From Magnetospirillum sp. 15-1 (GTDB taxonomy: Bacteria; Pseudomonadota; Alphaproteobacteria; Rhodospirillales; Magnetospirillaceae): a stretch of 64,000 bases of DNA. The notes beneath the pieces are model-generated. The model was not told the DNA's origin. It was given only the letters and a program-made list of their open reading frames with translations, and did not search any database. A program made the position numbers and the translations under genes. The stretch lies in NCBI RefSeq assembly GCF_900184795.1, contig NZ_FXXN01000024.1:8366-72365 (forward strand), written 5' to 3'. Each line of letters begins with the position of its first letter. Positions within the stretch are counted from its first letter, which is position 1. Positions 9,643-17,210 of the stretch are shown here, in pieces.

Positions 9643-10426
9643 GGCGGCATCCCGGTCCGTGAACGTGTCCGTGCTCGTGTTCCGCCCCCTCCAACGGCAG
9701 CACCGAGCCGTCGGCGCCGTGCCCGTGGTCGTGGGCGTGGGTATAGATGGCCAGACTGGCGGCCACCCTCGGGCCGAACAGCGCCAGGTATTCGGGATGG
9801 CGGCTCACCGCCTCGGGATGGCCGGCGCAGCACACATGGCGGTTGAGGCAGACCACGTGGTCGGTGGCGGCCATCACCACATGCAGGTCGTGCGAGACCA
9901 TCAGCACTCCCACCCCGTTGTCGCGAGCCTGACGGGTGATCAGGTCATAGAGTTCCGCCTGCCCGGCCACGTCGACGCCGCCCACCGGCTCGTCGAGCAC
10001 CAGCAGGTCCGGCCGCCGCAACAGGGCACGGGCCAGCAGTACCCGCTGCAGTTCACCGCCCGACAGATCGGCCACCTGCCGCGTCAGCACGTGACCGGCC
10101 CCGACCGTATCCAGCATGCCCGCCAGCCGCCCGTTATCCAGGCGCTCGGGCACCGCCATGGCCAGGAAGCGCCGCACCGACAGCGGCAACAGCCGTCCGA
10201 TATCCAAGCGCTGCGGCACATAGCCGATCACCGAAGCCGAGCGTTCCACCGTGCCGGCATCGGGACGCAGCAGGCCCAGCGCCACCTTCAGCAGCGACGA
10301 CTTGCCGGCGCCGTTGGGACCAACCACGGTGATGATCCGCCCCGCCTTCACCGCCAGATCGACCCGGTCGAGCACCAGATGGCCGCCATGGCTCAGCCGC
10401 ACGCCGGACAGAGCGAGCAAGCTCAT
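9635..10426 (-). CDS. znuC: Zinc ABC transporter ATP-binding protein ZnuC
   Basis: ATPase of the ZnuABC zinc importer, 263 residues. Walker A GPNGAGKSS at about 36-44, signature LSGGELQRV, Walker B LLVLDEPVGG and switch histidine VSHDLHVV are all intact. The C-terminus is His-rich (HAHDHGHG... HEHGHVHGPGCRHG), as often seen in ZnuC and suggestive of zinc binding. Start ATG 10426 overlaps the zur stop codon (ATGA) and has GGGAG upstream. Confidence 0.96.
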   Translation of the reverse strand: MSLLALSGVRLSHGGHLVLDRVDLAVKAGRIITVVGPNGAGKSSLLKVALGLLRPDAGTVERSASVIGYVPQRLDIGRLLPLSVRRFLAMAVPERLDNGRLAGMLDTVGAGHVLTRQVADLSGGELQRVLLARALLRRPDLLVLDEPVGGVDVAGQAELYDLITRQARDNGVGVLMVSHDLHVVMAATDHVVCLNRHVCCAGHPEAVSRHPEYLALFGPRVAASLAIYTHAHDHGHGADGSVLPLEGAEHEHGHVHGPGCRHG

Positions 10427-10905
10427 GATTGCCCGCTCCCCTGGCGGCACTGGGCGCACAATCCCTCGATCTCGATGGTCTGGCGCGCCACGGAAAAACC
10501 CAGGCGCCCGGCGGCACGGCCGATGGCGGCATCCACCTCCTTGTCCTCCAGTTCTACGGCGATGCCGCATTGGGCGCACAGCAGGAACTGGCCGGCATGG
10601 ACATGGCCGGGATGGGCGCAGCCGACGAAGGCGTTGAGCAGGGCGATGCGATGGACCAAACCATGGGCCTGCAGGAAATCGAGGGCACGGTAGACGGTGG
10701 GGGGCGCCGCCGACCACCCCTCCTTGCCCAACGCCTCCAGCAGGGCGTAGGCCCCCACCGGCCGGTGGCTGCTCCACACCAGTTCCAGCACCCGGCGGCG
10801 GATGTCGGTCAGCCGGGCGCCACGCCGGCGGCACTCGTCCTCCGCCGCCGCCATGGCCGAGCGGATACAGGCGCCGTGATCGTGATGGGGAACCGGAAAG
10901 CTCAT
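10423..10905 (-). CDS. zur: Zinc uptake regulator Zur (Fur family)
   Basis: Fur-family repressor that binds DNA when loaded with zinc. About 160 residues: winged helix at about 25-90 (PTVYRALDFLQAHGLVHR is the recognition region) and a C-terminal metal/dimer domain with two Cys pairs, CAQC and CAQC, forming the structural zinc site. His-rich start HHDH. Start ATG 10905 (MSFPVPHHDHG) is preferred; a GTG at 10917 in frame is possible and neither has a strong ribosome site. It leads zur-znuC-znuB and is divergent from znuA, with the operator 16 bp from its start, implying autoregulation. Assignment as Zur rather than Fur rests on the znu context. Confidence 0.94.
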   Translation of the reverse strand: MSFPVPHHDHGACIRSAMAAAEDECRRRGARLTDIRRRVLELVWSSHRPVGAYALLEALGKEGWSAAPPTVYRALDFLQAHGLVHRIALLNAFVGCAHPGHVHAGQFLLCAQCGIAVELEDKEVDAAIGRAAGRLGFSVARQTIEIEGLCAQCRQGSGQS

Positions 10906-10921
10906 CCTTGCCGCCACACAG

Positions 10922-10938
10922 ATGTTATATTATAACAT
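10922..10938. promoter_or_regulatory. Zur operator (perfect 8-1-8 palindrome)
   Basis: ATGTTATA-T-TATAACAT is a perfect inverted repeat in the 66-bp gap between divergent zur and znuA. It agrees with the TGTTATA-N-TATAACA type of Zur box described for alphaproteobacteria. One site here could repress both zur-znuC-znuB and znuA-hisI-GTPase when zinc is sufficient. Confidence 0.88.
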
Positions 10939-10971
10939 TTCATCCTTTCCATCATGACACGGAGCGCCCCC

Positions 10972-11889
10972 ATGCGGAAGACCCTGGCAGCCGCCCTCCT
11001 CCTGCTCGGTTTCGCGGCCCCGGCGGCGGCCGAGGCTCCGGCGGTGCTGGTCAGCATCAAGCCGCTGCACTCCCTGGTGGCGGCGGTGATGGAGGGCGTG
11101 GGCGAGCCCGGCCTGATCGTTTCGGGCAGCGCCTCGCCCCACGGCTATGCCATGAAGCCCTCCGACGCCCGCGCCGCCGAGAAGGCGCGGCTGGTGGTGT
11201 GGGTCGGCCCCGCCCTGGAATCCTGGCTGGAGCGCCCCCTGGCGCAGCGCAAGGACAGCCTCGCCATGCTGTCGCTGCCCGGTCTGATCCGCCTGGACAC
11301 CCGCGAGGGCGGCGCCTGGGAGGCGGACGCGCACGGGCACGGCGGCCACCACGAGCACGGCAAGCAGGACGAGACCGATCCCCATGTCTGGCTCGACCCG
11401 CGCAATGCCGCCCTGCTGGCCGGCGCGGTGGCCGAGCGGTTGAGCGGGCTGGACCCGGCCAACGCCGCCCGTTACGCCGCCAATGCCGAGGCCCTGAAGC
11501 GCCGCCTGACCCATATGGACGCGGACATCGCCGCCAGACTGGCCCCGATCGCCAAACGCCCCTATGTGGTGTTCCACGACGCCCACCAGTATTTCGAGGC
11601 CCGCTACGGCCTCTCTCCCGCCGGAGCCATCACCGTCGATCCCGAGCGTCCGCCGGGCGCCCGGCGCATGGCCCAGTTGCGCGACCGCCTGAAGAACGCC
11701 GGCGCCGCCTGCGTGTTCGGCGAGCCGGGGGCGCCCTCGGCCACCGCCGCCACCCTGGCCGACGCCGCCGGGGCGCGGCTGGGGCAATTGGACCCGGAAG
11801 GTCTGCTTGTGCCCGCCGGCAAGGACTCCTATGTGCAGCAGATGACGGGACTCGCCGCCGCCCTTGCCGAGTGCCTGTCGGCCCGTTAA
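10972..11889 (+). CDS. znuA: Zinc ABC transporter periplasmic binding protein ZnuA
   Basis: Periplasmic zinc-binding component of ZnuABC, 305 residues, cluster A-I binding-protein family. A signal peptide (MRKTLAAALLLLGFAAPAAA, cleavage after residue 20) is followed by the mature protein. Likely zinc ligands are His33 (KPLHSL), His57 (SPHGYAM), the His in FHDAHQYF and a C-terminal acidic residue. A His-rich loop (HGHGGHHEHG) lies before DPHVWLDP, as in other ZnuA. Start ATG 10972 has GGAG upstream and begins the signal peptide; ATG 10954 does not. Followed after 30 bp by hisI. Confidence 0.96.
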   Translation: MRKTLAAALLLLGFAAPAAAEAPAVLVSIKPLHSLVAAVMEGVGEPGLIVSGSASPHGYAMKPSDARAAEKARLVVWVGPALESWLERPLAQRKDSLAMLSLPGLIRLDTREGGAWEADAHGHGGHHEHGKQDETDPHVWLDPRNAALLAGAVAERLSGLDPANAARYAANAEALKRRLTHMDADIAARLAPIAKRPYVVFHDAHQYFEARYGLSPAGAITVDPERPPGARRMAQLRDRLKNAGAACVFGEPGAPSATAATLADAAGARLGQLDPEGLLVPAGKDSYVQQMTGLAAALAECLSAR

Positions 11890-11919
11890 ACCCTTAGCCT
11901 CCCTTCGAGAGGTTCCATT

Positions 11920-12318
11920 ATGCCCGCTATCGACGCCACCGCCGTTCTGCCCAAGCTCAAGTTCAACGCCGACGGACTGGTGCCGGCCATCGCCCAGCAA
12001 TTCGATACCGGGGAAGTGCTGATGATGGCCTGGATGAACGCCGAATCCGTGGCCGAGACCCTGGAGACCGGCCGGGTCTGCTATTTCTCGCGCTCGCGCG
12101 GCGGGCTGTGGCGCAAGGGCGAGACCTCGGGCCAGCAGCAGCGGCTCAAGGACTTCCTGATCGATTGCGACGGCGACACCATCTTGTTGAAGGTCGACCA
12201 GGACGGCGTCGCCTGTCACACCGGCCGGCGCACCTGCTTTTACACCGCCGCCCGGCCCGAAGGGCTGACCGAGGTGGCGAGAGTGCAGGTGTCGCCCGAG
12301 GAGCTTTACAAGAAATGA
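11920..12318 (+). CDS. hisI: Phosphoribosyl-AMP cyclohydrolase HisI
   Basis: Hydrolyses phosphoribosyl-AMP to ProFAR, third step of histidine synthesis; a zinc- and magnesium-dependent cytoplasmic enzyme. It has 132 residues, typical for monofunctional HisI. The metal sites are intact: DCDGD (Asp82, Asp84, Asp86) for magnesium, and Cys83, Cys99, Cys106, whose 16/7 spacing matches the known HisI zinc ligands. Ribosome site GAGAGG. It lies between znuA and the COG0523 GTPase (ATGA overlap) rather than in a his operon. This suggests Zur control, either as a low-zinc paralogue or as the sole copy; which one cannot be told here. Confidence 0.95.
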   Translation: MPAIDATAVLPKLKFNADGLVPAIAQQFDTGEVLMMAWMNAESVAETLETGRVCYFSRSRGGLWRKGETSGQQQRLKDFLIDCDGDTILLKVDQDGVACHTGRRTCFYTAARPEGLTEVARVQVSPEELYKK

Positions 12319-13358
12319 GCCTCATCCCCGTCACCGTGCTGACCGGCTTCCTGGGCAGCGGCAAGACGACCCTCTTGAACCACCTGCTGGCCCAGCCGGG
12401 TCTGGCCGATACCGCCGTACTGATCAACGAGTTCGGGGCCGTCGGGCTGGACCACCTGCTGGTGCGTCAGGTGGCCGAGGACGTGGTGCTGCTGCAATCG
12501 GGCTGCCTGTGCTGCACGGTGCGCGGCGATCTGGTCGAGGGCATGCGCGACCTGTTCATCAAGCGGGTACGGGGCGAGATTCCCGAGTTCAACCGCATGA
12601 TCATCGAAACCACCGGTCTGGCCGACCCCGCCCCCATCATTCACACCCTGATGAGCGACCCGCTGATTTCCAGCCGCTACAAGCTGGACGGCGTCGTCGT
12701 CACGGTGGACGCCGCCTGCGGCGACCGCACCCTCGACGCCCAGGCCGAGGCGGTGAAGCAGGTGGCGGTGGCCGACCGGCTGGTGCTGACCAAGGCCGAC
12801 ATCGCCGATCCGGTGGCCGTCGAGGTGCTGCGCGCCCGCCTGCGCCGCCTCAACCCGGCCGCCCCCATCATCGTCGCGGCCCAGGGCAAACTGGACCCCA
12901 GGCTTATCCTCGATGCCGGCCTGTTCAATCCGGGCAGCAAGATTCCCGACGTGGCCGGTTGGCTAAACGAGGAGGCGTACCGCGCCCATCAGCACGCCCA
13001 CCACGACCATCACCACCACCACGACGCCAACCGCCACGACGCCCATATCCAGGCCTTCGTGTTCACCGCCAGCGAGCCGGTATCGTGGACGGCCCTGGGC
13101 TTCGCCCTGGAACTGATGATCTCGTCCAAGGGCGAGAACCTGCTGCGCATCAAGGGAATCGTCAACGCTAGGGAATCCGCCGATCCCCTGGCCATTCACG
13201 GAGTGCAGCACGTCTTCCACCCCCCGGCCCCCCTGCCCGGCTGGCCCGATGACGACCACCGGACCCGCATCGTCTTCATCACCCGCGACCTGTCGCGTCA
13301 GGCGGTGGAAGACCTGCTCAGGGGCGTGCTGGCGCTCGAGGACGCCACCGCCCCCTGA
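12315..13358 (+). CDS. COG0523 (CobW/ZNG1-like) GTPase, putative zinc metallochaperone
   Basis: G3E GTPase of the COG0523 family, 347 residues. Walker [10 protein letters not shown] (11-19), the family's metal motif GCLCC (Cys64, Cys66, Cys67), NKxD-like TKAD (about 159-162), a His-rich stretch at about 224-244 and a C-terminal CobW domain. Members encoded in Zur regulons are proposed to deliver zinc to client enzymes during starvation (established for ZNG1 and suggested for ZigA/YciC groups). Starts on the ATGA overlapping the hisI stop. Context znuA-hisI-GTPase behind a Zur box strongly favours a zinc role over cobalamin. Confidence 0.92.
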   Translation: MSLIPVTVLTGFLGSGKTTLLNHLLAQPGLADTAVLINEFGAVGLDHLLVRQVAEDVVLLQSGCLCCTVRGDLVEGMRDLFIKRVRGEIPEFNRMIIETTGLADPAPIIHTLMSDPLISSRYKLDGVVVTVDAACGDRTLDAQAEAVKQVAVADRLVLTKADIADPVAVEVLRARLRRLNPAAPIIVAAQGKLDPRLILDAGLFNPGSKIPDVAGWLNEEAYRAHQHAHHDHHHHHDANRHDAHIQAFVFTASEPVSWTALGFALELMISSKGENLLRIKGIVNARESADPLAIHGVQHVFHPPAPLPGWPDDDHRTRIVFITRDLSRQAVEDLLRGVLALEDATAP

Positions 13359-13447
13359 TTCGGGCTGTCGCCGGAACTCCTCCGGAGCGCAAGCCCCGCC
13401 TTCCCCACCAATTCACTCGGAATTGCCGCGTCGCACATTAAAATCGT

Positions 13448-13476
13448 TTGACTGAGGAATTGCTGCTTGTTAGTCT
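13448..13476 (+). promoter_or_regulatory. Candidate promoter of a small RNA
   Basis: TTGACT (13448-13453) and TAGTCT (13471-13476) are separated by exactly 17 bp, inside a 326-bp region without a convincing protein gene. The -35 is one base from consensus and the -10 two. A start near 13483 would give an ~80-nt transcript ending at the terminator 13530-13564. Confidence 0.45.
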
Positions 13477-13482
13477 TATTCC

Positions 13483-13564
13483 AGATGTTGGCCTCCCCGA
13501 GGTCAGCCTCCCTCTCTAAGCAACTTCCACCGCCCCGGCCCCATGGTTCGGGGCGGATTTTTTT
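13483..13564 (+). ncRNA. Candidate small RNA with CCUCC loops
   Basis: Predicted ~82-nt transcript between a sigma-70-like promoter and a strong terminator. It would fold into a 5' hairpin (GGCCTC/GAGGTC with a CCC loop, about 13490-13504), a single-stranded CU-rich segment (GCCTCCCTCTCT), then the terminator stem. Exposed CCUCC sequences complementary to Shine-Dalgarno sites are a feature of several alphaproteobacterial trans-acting RNAs. No open reading frame explains the region. Family not identified; could be a long 3' UTR instead. Confidence 0.4.
13530..13564 (+). terminator. Rho-independent terminator
   Basis: Stem CCGCCCCG (13530-13537) pairs with CGGGGCGG (13549-13556) around an 11-nt loop, followed by an A and seven T residues. 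It could end the candidate small RNA or the znuA operon, whose last stop codon is 172 bp upstream. Confidence 0.85.
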
Positions 13565-13684
13565 GTCTCATCCTATTGGATGCAGCCAATTTGGCGAACC
13601 TATCCTTTTTTGCAGCACGCGAAGCGAGACTTTTCCAAAAGGACAGGTTAGGATAGGCACTAATCCTGATGGAGAGGATGACAG

Positions 13685-13909
13685 ATGGCCAGATCCCTCG
13701 ATTGCACCTGCCTGCAAGGCCTCGAACTGGCTCTCAAATGGGCCAGCCGCCGTTGCGATCCCGATCTGGTCCGCTGCACCGCCTCGGTTGCCCAGGATTG
13801 CCTGCACCGCCACGACTGCCTCCAGCGCACCGAATGCGATGCCCGCCTGCACCAGATCGCCGACTGGCTGGCCGAAAACGACCATGGAGGTCTTGCACGG
13901 GTGGGGTAA
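13685..13909 (+). CDS. Small Cys-rich hypothetical protein, 74 residues
   Basis: Not recognised. It encodes 74 residues with seven cysteines (7, 9, 24, 31, 39, 45, 51), including a CxC pair near the N-terminus, and several His, with no signal peptide or membrane helix. ATG 13685 is preceded at good distance by GGAGAGG, which supports translation. The Cys/His content suggests metal binding, but no known spacing pattern is matched. It stands alone between the small RNA candidate and the prpE terminator. Two other frames overlap it, so a chance ORF remains possible. Confidence 0.5.
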   Translation: MARSLDCTCLQGLELALKWASRRCDPDLVRCTASVAQDCLHRHDCLQRTECDARLHQIADWLAENDHGGLARVG

Positions 13910-13934
13910 TCCCCCCGCCCCGCCCCCAAACGAC

Positions 13935-13964
13935 AACGGCCCCCGGATCGCTCCGGGGGCCGTT
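13935..13964. terminator. Hairpin terminator downstream of prpE
   Basis: A 13-bp perfect stem (AACGGCCCCCGGA with its complement) around a TCGC loop lies between the small ORF and the 3' end of prpE. T tracts are short on both sides (CATTTTCC on plus, GTTTGG on minus), so it may act in both directions, chiefly for prpE. Confidence 0.7.
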
Positions 13965-13989
13965 CGCATTTTCCGTCTGACGGAAAGGC

Positions 13990-15906
13990 TTACTCCACGG
14001 CTTCCTTGCGGGCCTTGGCATAGCCGACGCTTTCCAGCGATTCCTCGATCTCGTCCAGGATGGCGGGATCGTCGATGGTCGCCGGCATCTTGAAGTCCTG
14101 GTTGTCGGCGATCTTCTGCATGGTGCCGCGCAGGATCTTGCCCGAACGGGTCTTGGGCAGGCGGTTGACCACGGTGCAGGTCTTGAAGGCGGCCACGGGG
14201 CCGATCTTCTCGCGCACCAGCTTGACCACCTCGGCGATGACCTGATCATGGGGCTTGGTGACGCCGGCCTTCAGGCAGATGAAGCCCAGCGGCAACTGAC
14301 CCTTCAACTGGTCGGCCACGCCGATGACGGCGCATTCGGCCACGTCGGGATGGCTGGCCAGCACCTCTTCCATGCCGCCGGTGGACAGACGGTGACCGGC
14401 GACGTTGATGATGTCGTCGGTGCGCGACATGATATAGGCGTAGCCGTCCTCATCGATCATGCCGGCATCGGCGGTCTTGTAGCAGCCGGGGAATTCCGAA
14501 TAGTAGCTGTCGATACAGCGCTGATCGGCGTTCCACAGGGTCAGCAAGGCACCGGGGGGCAGCGGCAGACGCACCACCAGCGAGCCGACCTTGCCGGCCT
14601 CGCAGGGCTGATGCCCCTCGTCGAGGACTTCCAGGCCCCAGCCGGGAACCGGCTTGGTGGGCGAGCCGGGCTTGATGGGGAATTCATGCAGGCCCAGGCA
14701 GTTGGCGGCGATGGCCCAACCGGTCTCGGTCTGCCACCAGTGATCCACCACCGGCACGTTCAGCTTTTCCCGCGCCCAGTTGATGGTGTCGGGGTCCGAT
14801 CGCTCGCCGGCCAGGAACAGGGCGCGGAAGCCGGTCATATCGTACTTCTTGAGCAGCTCGCCGTTGGGGTCCTCGCGCTTGATGGCGCGGAAGGCGGTGG
14901 GCGCGGTGAACAGCGAGGCCATCTTGTACTCGCTGATCATGCGCCAGAAGGCGCCGGCATCGGGGGTGCCGACCGGCTTGCCCTCGTAGACCACGGTGGT
15001 CGAGCCGTTGAGCAGCGGGGCGTAGCAGATGTAGGAATGGCCGACCACCCAACCCACGTCGGAAGCCGCCCAGAACACCTCGCCCGGCTTGATGTCGTAG
15101 ACGTACTTCATGGACCACATCAGGGCGACCATGTGGCCGCCATTGTCGCGGACCACGCCCTTGGGCTGGCCGGTGGTGCCCGAGGTGTAAAGGATGTACA
15201 GCGGATCGGTGGCCTTCACCGCCACGCAATCGGCGGGCTGGGCCTTGGCGCAGGCCTCGACCCAGTCCAGGTCGCCGGGACGATCCATGGCGGCGACCGC
15301 CTGGGGACGCTGCAGCATGATGGTGTGGCCGGGCTTGTGCTCAGAGAGATCGATGGCCTCGTCCAGCATGGGCTTGTAGGCGATGACGCGCGAGCCCTCG
15401 ATGCCGCAGGACGCCGACAGGATCACCTTCGGCTTGGCGTCGTTGATGCGGGTGGCCAGCTCGGTGGGGGCGAAGCCGCCGAACACCACCGAGTGGATGG
15501 CGCCCAGGCGGGCCACGGCCAGCATGCCGACCACGGCCTCGGGGACCATGGGCATGTACAGCAGCACGCGGTCGCCCTTGGCGACGCCGAGCGCGGCCAG
15601 GGCGCCGGCCAGGCGCGACACCTGATCCTTCAGCTCGTCGTAGCTGATCTTGCGCTTGGTGTTGGTGACCGGGCTGTCATAGATGATGGCGTCCTGCGCG
15701 CCGCGGCCCTGCTCCACATGGCGGTCGATGGCGTTGTAGCAGGTGTTGGTCTCGGCACCGACGAACCAGCGATAGAACGGCTTGTTGGAATCGTCCAGGA
15801 CCTTGTCCCAGGTCTTGTACCAATGAATGTCCCTGGCCGCCTCTCCCCAGAACCCCTCGGGGTCCTTCAGCGACTTTTCGTAGGCTTGCTGGTATGCGTT
15901 GGTCAT
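13990..15906 (-). CDS. prpE: Propionyl-CoA synthetase (acetyl-CoA synthetase-like ligase)
   Basis: AMP-forming acyl-CoA ligase converting propionate (and likely acetate) to its CoA ester. The 638-residue length is typical. Adenylation motif YTSGTTGQPKG, the PrpE-type stretch SDVGWVVGHSYICYAPL and EGKPVGTPDAG, and the hinge/catalytic lysine region KTRSGKILRG near the C-terminus are present; that lysine is the usual target of reversible acetylation. Wording of the central motifs fits PrpE/ACSS3 rather than Acs. It stands alone with a terminator downstream and a 392-bp upstream region holding hairpins and TTTGCAAA sites. Confidence 0.9.
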   Translation of the reverse strand: MTNAYQQAYEKSLKDPEGFWGEAARDIHWYKTWDKVLDDSNKPFYRWFVGAETNTCYNAIDRHVEQGRGAQDAIIYDSPVTNTKRKISYDELKDQVSRLAGALAALGVAKGDRVLLYMPMVPEAVVGMLAVARLGAIHSVVFGGFAPTELATRINDAKPKVILSASCGIEGSRVIAYKPMLDEAIDLSEHKPGHTIMLQRPQAVAAMDRPGDLDWVEACAKAQPADCVAVKATDPLYILYTSGTTGQPKGVVRDNGGHMVALMWSMKYVYDIKPGEVFWAASDVGWVVGHSYICYAPLLNGSTTVVYEGKPVGTPDAGAFWRMISEYKMASLFTAPTAFRAIKREDPNGELLKKYDMTGFRALFLAGERSDPDTINWAREKLNVPVVDHWWQTETGWAIAANCLGLHEFPIKPGSPTKPVPGWGLEVLDEGHQPCEAGKVGSLVVRLPLPPGALLTLWNADQRCIDSYYSEFPGCYKTADAGMIDEDGYAYIMSRTDDIINVAGHRLSTGGMEEVLASHPDVAECAVIGVADQLKGQLPLGFICLKAGVTKPHDQVIAEVVKLVREKIGPVAAFKTCTVVNRLPKTRSGKILRGTMQKIADNQDFKMPATIDDPAILDEIEESLESVGYAKARKEAVE

Positions 15907-16079
15907 GTCGGACAGGTCCTCTGCTTTGCAACTCTCCCAGGTACCCCGACCAGGGGCACCGATTCATTTTTTGTGGGCCGATTCACCCCGTGTCGAAGAC
16001 AAGTCCTCCACACGGATCGGACCACGGGGGGCTTTTCGCCCCTCCGTCTGAGTGGGGAGAATGCCGTATGCCGGCTAAT

Positions 16080-16087
16080 TTTGCAAA
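16080..16087. promoter_or_regulatory. TTTGCAAA palindrome, candidate ScfR/PccR-type site
   Basis: Perfect 8-bp palindrome about 175 bp upstream of prpE, followed after five bases by ATTGCAGG, a partial repeat. Short-chain fatty acyl-CoA regulators (PccR of Rhodobacter) are reported to bind paired TTTGCAAA boxes spaced by four bases. The imperfect partner and spacing make this tentative. Confidence 0.35.
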
Positions 16088-16235
16088 GGTGCATTGCAGG
16101 GACGCGGGGCCATTTTCACCGAGCATGGCGAATGGCTGTTTTCACGTTGTTTCACAACAGCTTATCGAACGATCCTCACGCCTTTGCAAGGTTCGCCGAT
16201 TTGCGCCGTTGGGGGATAAAAGCTGCATTTTGTGA

Positions 16236-16257
16236 ATTCGGCAATGGCCTGCCGAAT
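16236..16257. repeat. Inverted repeat 8-6-8
   Basis: ATTCGGCA and TGCCGAAT flank a 6-bp loop, just beyond the YdcH terminator and far upstream of prpE. It may be part of a double terminator or an operator for the prpE promoter. Confidence 0.45.
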
Positions 16258-16285
16258 AAAATAAGGGGCCGGATGAACCGGCCCC
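16250..16285 (-). terminator. Terminator of the YdcH-like gene
   Basis: On the minus strand GGGGCCGG-loop-CCGGCCCC (16265-16285) is followed by TTATTTTATT, immediately after the small gene ending at 16299. Confidence 0.8.
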
Positions 16286-16298
16286 CGGATCGCCTTCC

Positions 16299-16472
16299 TC
16301 AGTGAGGTCCGGAGCCGATACGGCTCAGCTCGTCCTTGATCAGCAGTTTCTTGCGTTTGAGGTCGTGGATCTGGGTGTTATCCGGCAGCGGGCGTCTGGT
16401 TTCTGTCTCGATGGCATTTTCCAGAGCGGCATGCTTGGCTTTCAAGGACTCGACACGGTCATGAAGGCTCAT
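16299..16472 (-). CDS. YdcH/DUF465 family small protein
   Basis: A 57-residue, highly charged protein matching the YdcH (DUF465) family: MSLHDRVESLKAKHAALENA, then a basic segment LKRKKLLIKDELSRI typical of this coiled-coil family. Function unknown in the family. Start ATG 16472 has a strong GGGAGG site 7 bp upstream and the gene is followed by a terminator, so it is a single-gene unit. A second family member is at 18389-18595 on the other strand. Confidence 0.88.
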   Translation of the reverse strand: MSLHDRVESLKAKHAALENAIETETRRPLPDNTQIHDLKRKKLLIKDELSRIGSGPH

Positions 16473-16612
16473 TACGGTCCTCCCTATAGGGTGGGTAACC
16501 TGGGAATCTTATTCCTCCTGTCACGGGATTGTCAGCAGGGAAATTGCCCTGTCACCCCCACCTGGACTAAGGTTCTTACCCTTCCCCAAAGCTCCAGCGA
16601 GGACTAATCGCC

Positions 16613-17182
16613 TTGAATCCTCCTCCGCCCCGCCTGATCGTAGGAATTAGTGGAGCCTCGGGCGTGGTCTACGGCATCCGGGTCCTGGAGATGCTGGCGC
16701 GGCTGGGCGTTGAATCCCATCTGGTCATGAGCCGCGCCGCCGAGGTGACGCTGTCCCACGAAAGCGACCTGAAGGTCGCCCAGGTCCGCGCCCTGGCCAG
16801 CCACTGGTACAAGGCCGAGGATATCGGCGGAGCACCGGCCTCGGGTTCGTTCCGCTCGCTGGGGATGATCGTGGCGCCGTGCTCCATCCGCACCATGAGC
16901 GAGATCGCCACCGGGGTGACCACCTCGCTGCTGACGCGGGCCGCCGACGTGGCGCTGAAGGAGCGCCGCCGGCTGGTCCTCATGGTGCGCGAGACGCCGC
17001 TGCACACCGGCCATCTGCGCTCCATGCTGCAATTGTCGGAAATGGGCGCGGTGATCGCGCCGCCCGTCCCCGGCTTCTACGCCAAGCCGCAAAGCCTGGA
17101 CGACATGGTGGAGCACAGCGCGGGGCGCATGCTCGACCTGTTCGGCCTGGATTGCGGCACCATAAGGCGCTGGGGGGAATAG
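16613..17182 (+). CDS. ubiX: Flavin prenyltransferase UbiX
   Basis: Makes prenylated FMN, the cofactor of the UbiD decarboxylase in ubiquinone synthesis. The 189-residue length is standard. FMN-binding GISGASGVVYGIR at the N-terminus, central APCSIRTMSEIATG, and RRRLVLMVRETPLHTGHL are family hallmarks. The start is a TTG at 16613, with GAGG 10 bp upstream; the next in-frame ATG would remove the flavin motif. It stands alone, convergent with the phosphofructokinase gene. Confidence 0.95.
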   Translation: MNPPPPRLIVGISGASGVVYGIRVLEMLARLGVESHLVMSRAAEVTLSHESDLKVAQVRALASHWYKAEDIGGAPASGSFRSLGMIVAPCSIRTMSEIATGVTTSLLTRAADVALKERRRLVLMVRETPLHTGHLRSMLQLSEMGAVIAPPVPGFYAKPQSLDDMVEHSAGRMLDLFGLDCGTIRRWGE

Positions 17183-17210
17183 GCCCCGGGCCTTTTCCCC
17201 GCCTTCCCGG

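Larger units (their letters stand above)
15907..16298 (-). promoter_or_regulatory. prpE upstream region with hairpins and TTTGCAAA-type sites
   Basis: A 392-bp non-coding region, lower in GC than its flanks. On the prpE strand it contains an 8-bp hairpin (15940-15960, GGTGCCCC/GGGGTACC with a 5-nt loop) close to the start codon. There is also a GGGGC-GAAAA-GCCCC hairpin near 16040, a perfect TTTGCAAA at 16080-16087 with a degenerate partner, and TTTGCAAG plus TTTGCG at 16183-16205. No tRNA or protein gene is seen in it. Confidence 0.5.

Noticed and set aside
12108-12314. N-terminal extension of the COG0523 GTPase
   Set aside because: The extension is the out-of-frame hisI sequence; the ATG overlapping the hisI stop gives the exact family start.
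13467-14093. Plus-strand frame through the small RNA candidate and into prpE
   Set aside because: Runs across two strong terminator hairpins and overlaps the 3' end of prpE; composition is shadow-like.
14248-16305. Long plus-strand frame opposite prpE
   Set aside because: Antisense shadow of a clear PrpE gene; no family features.
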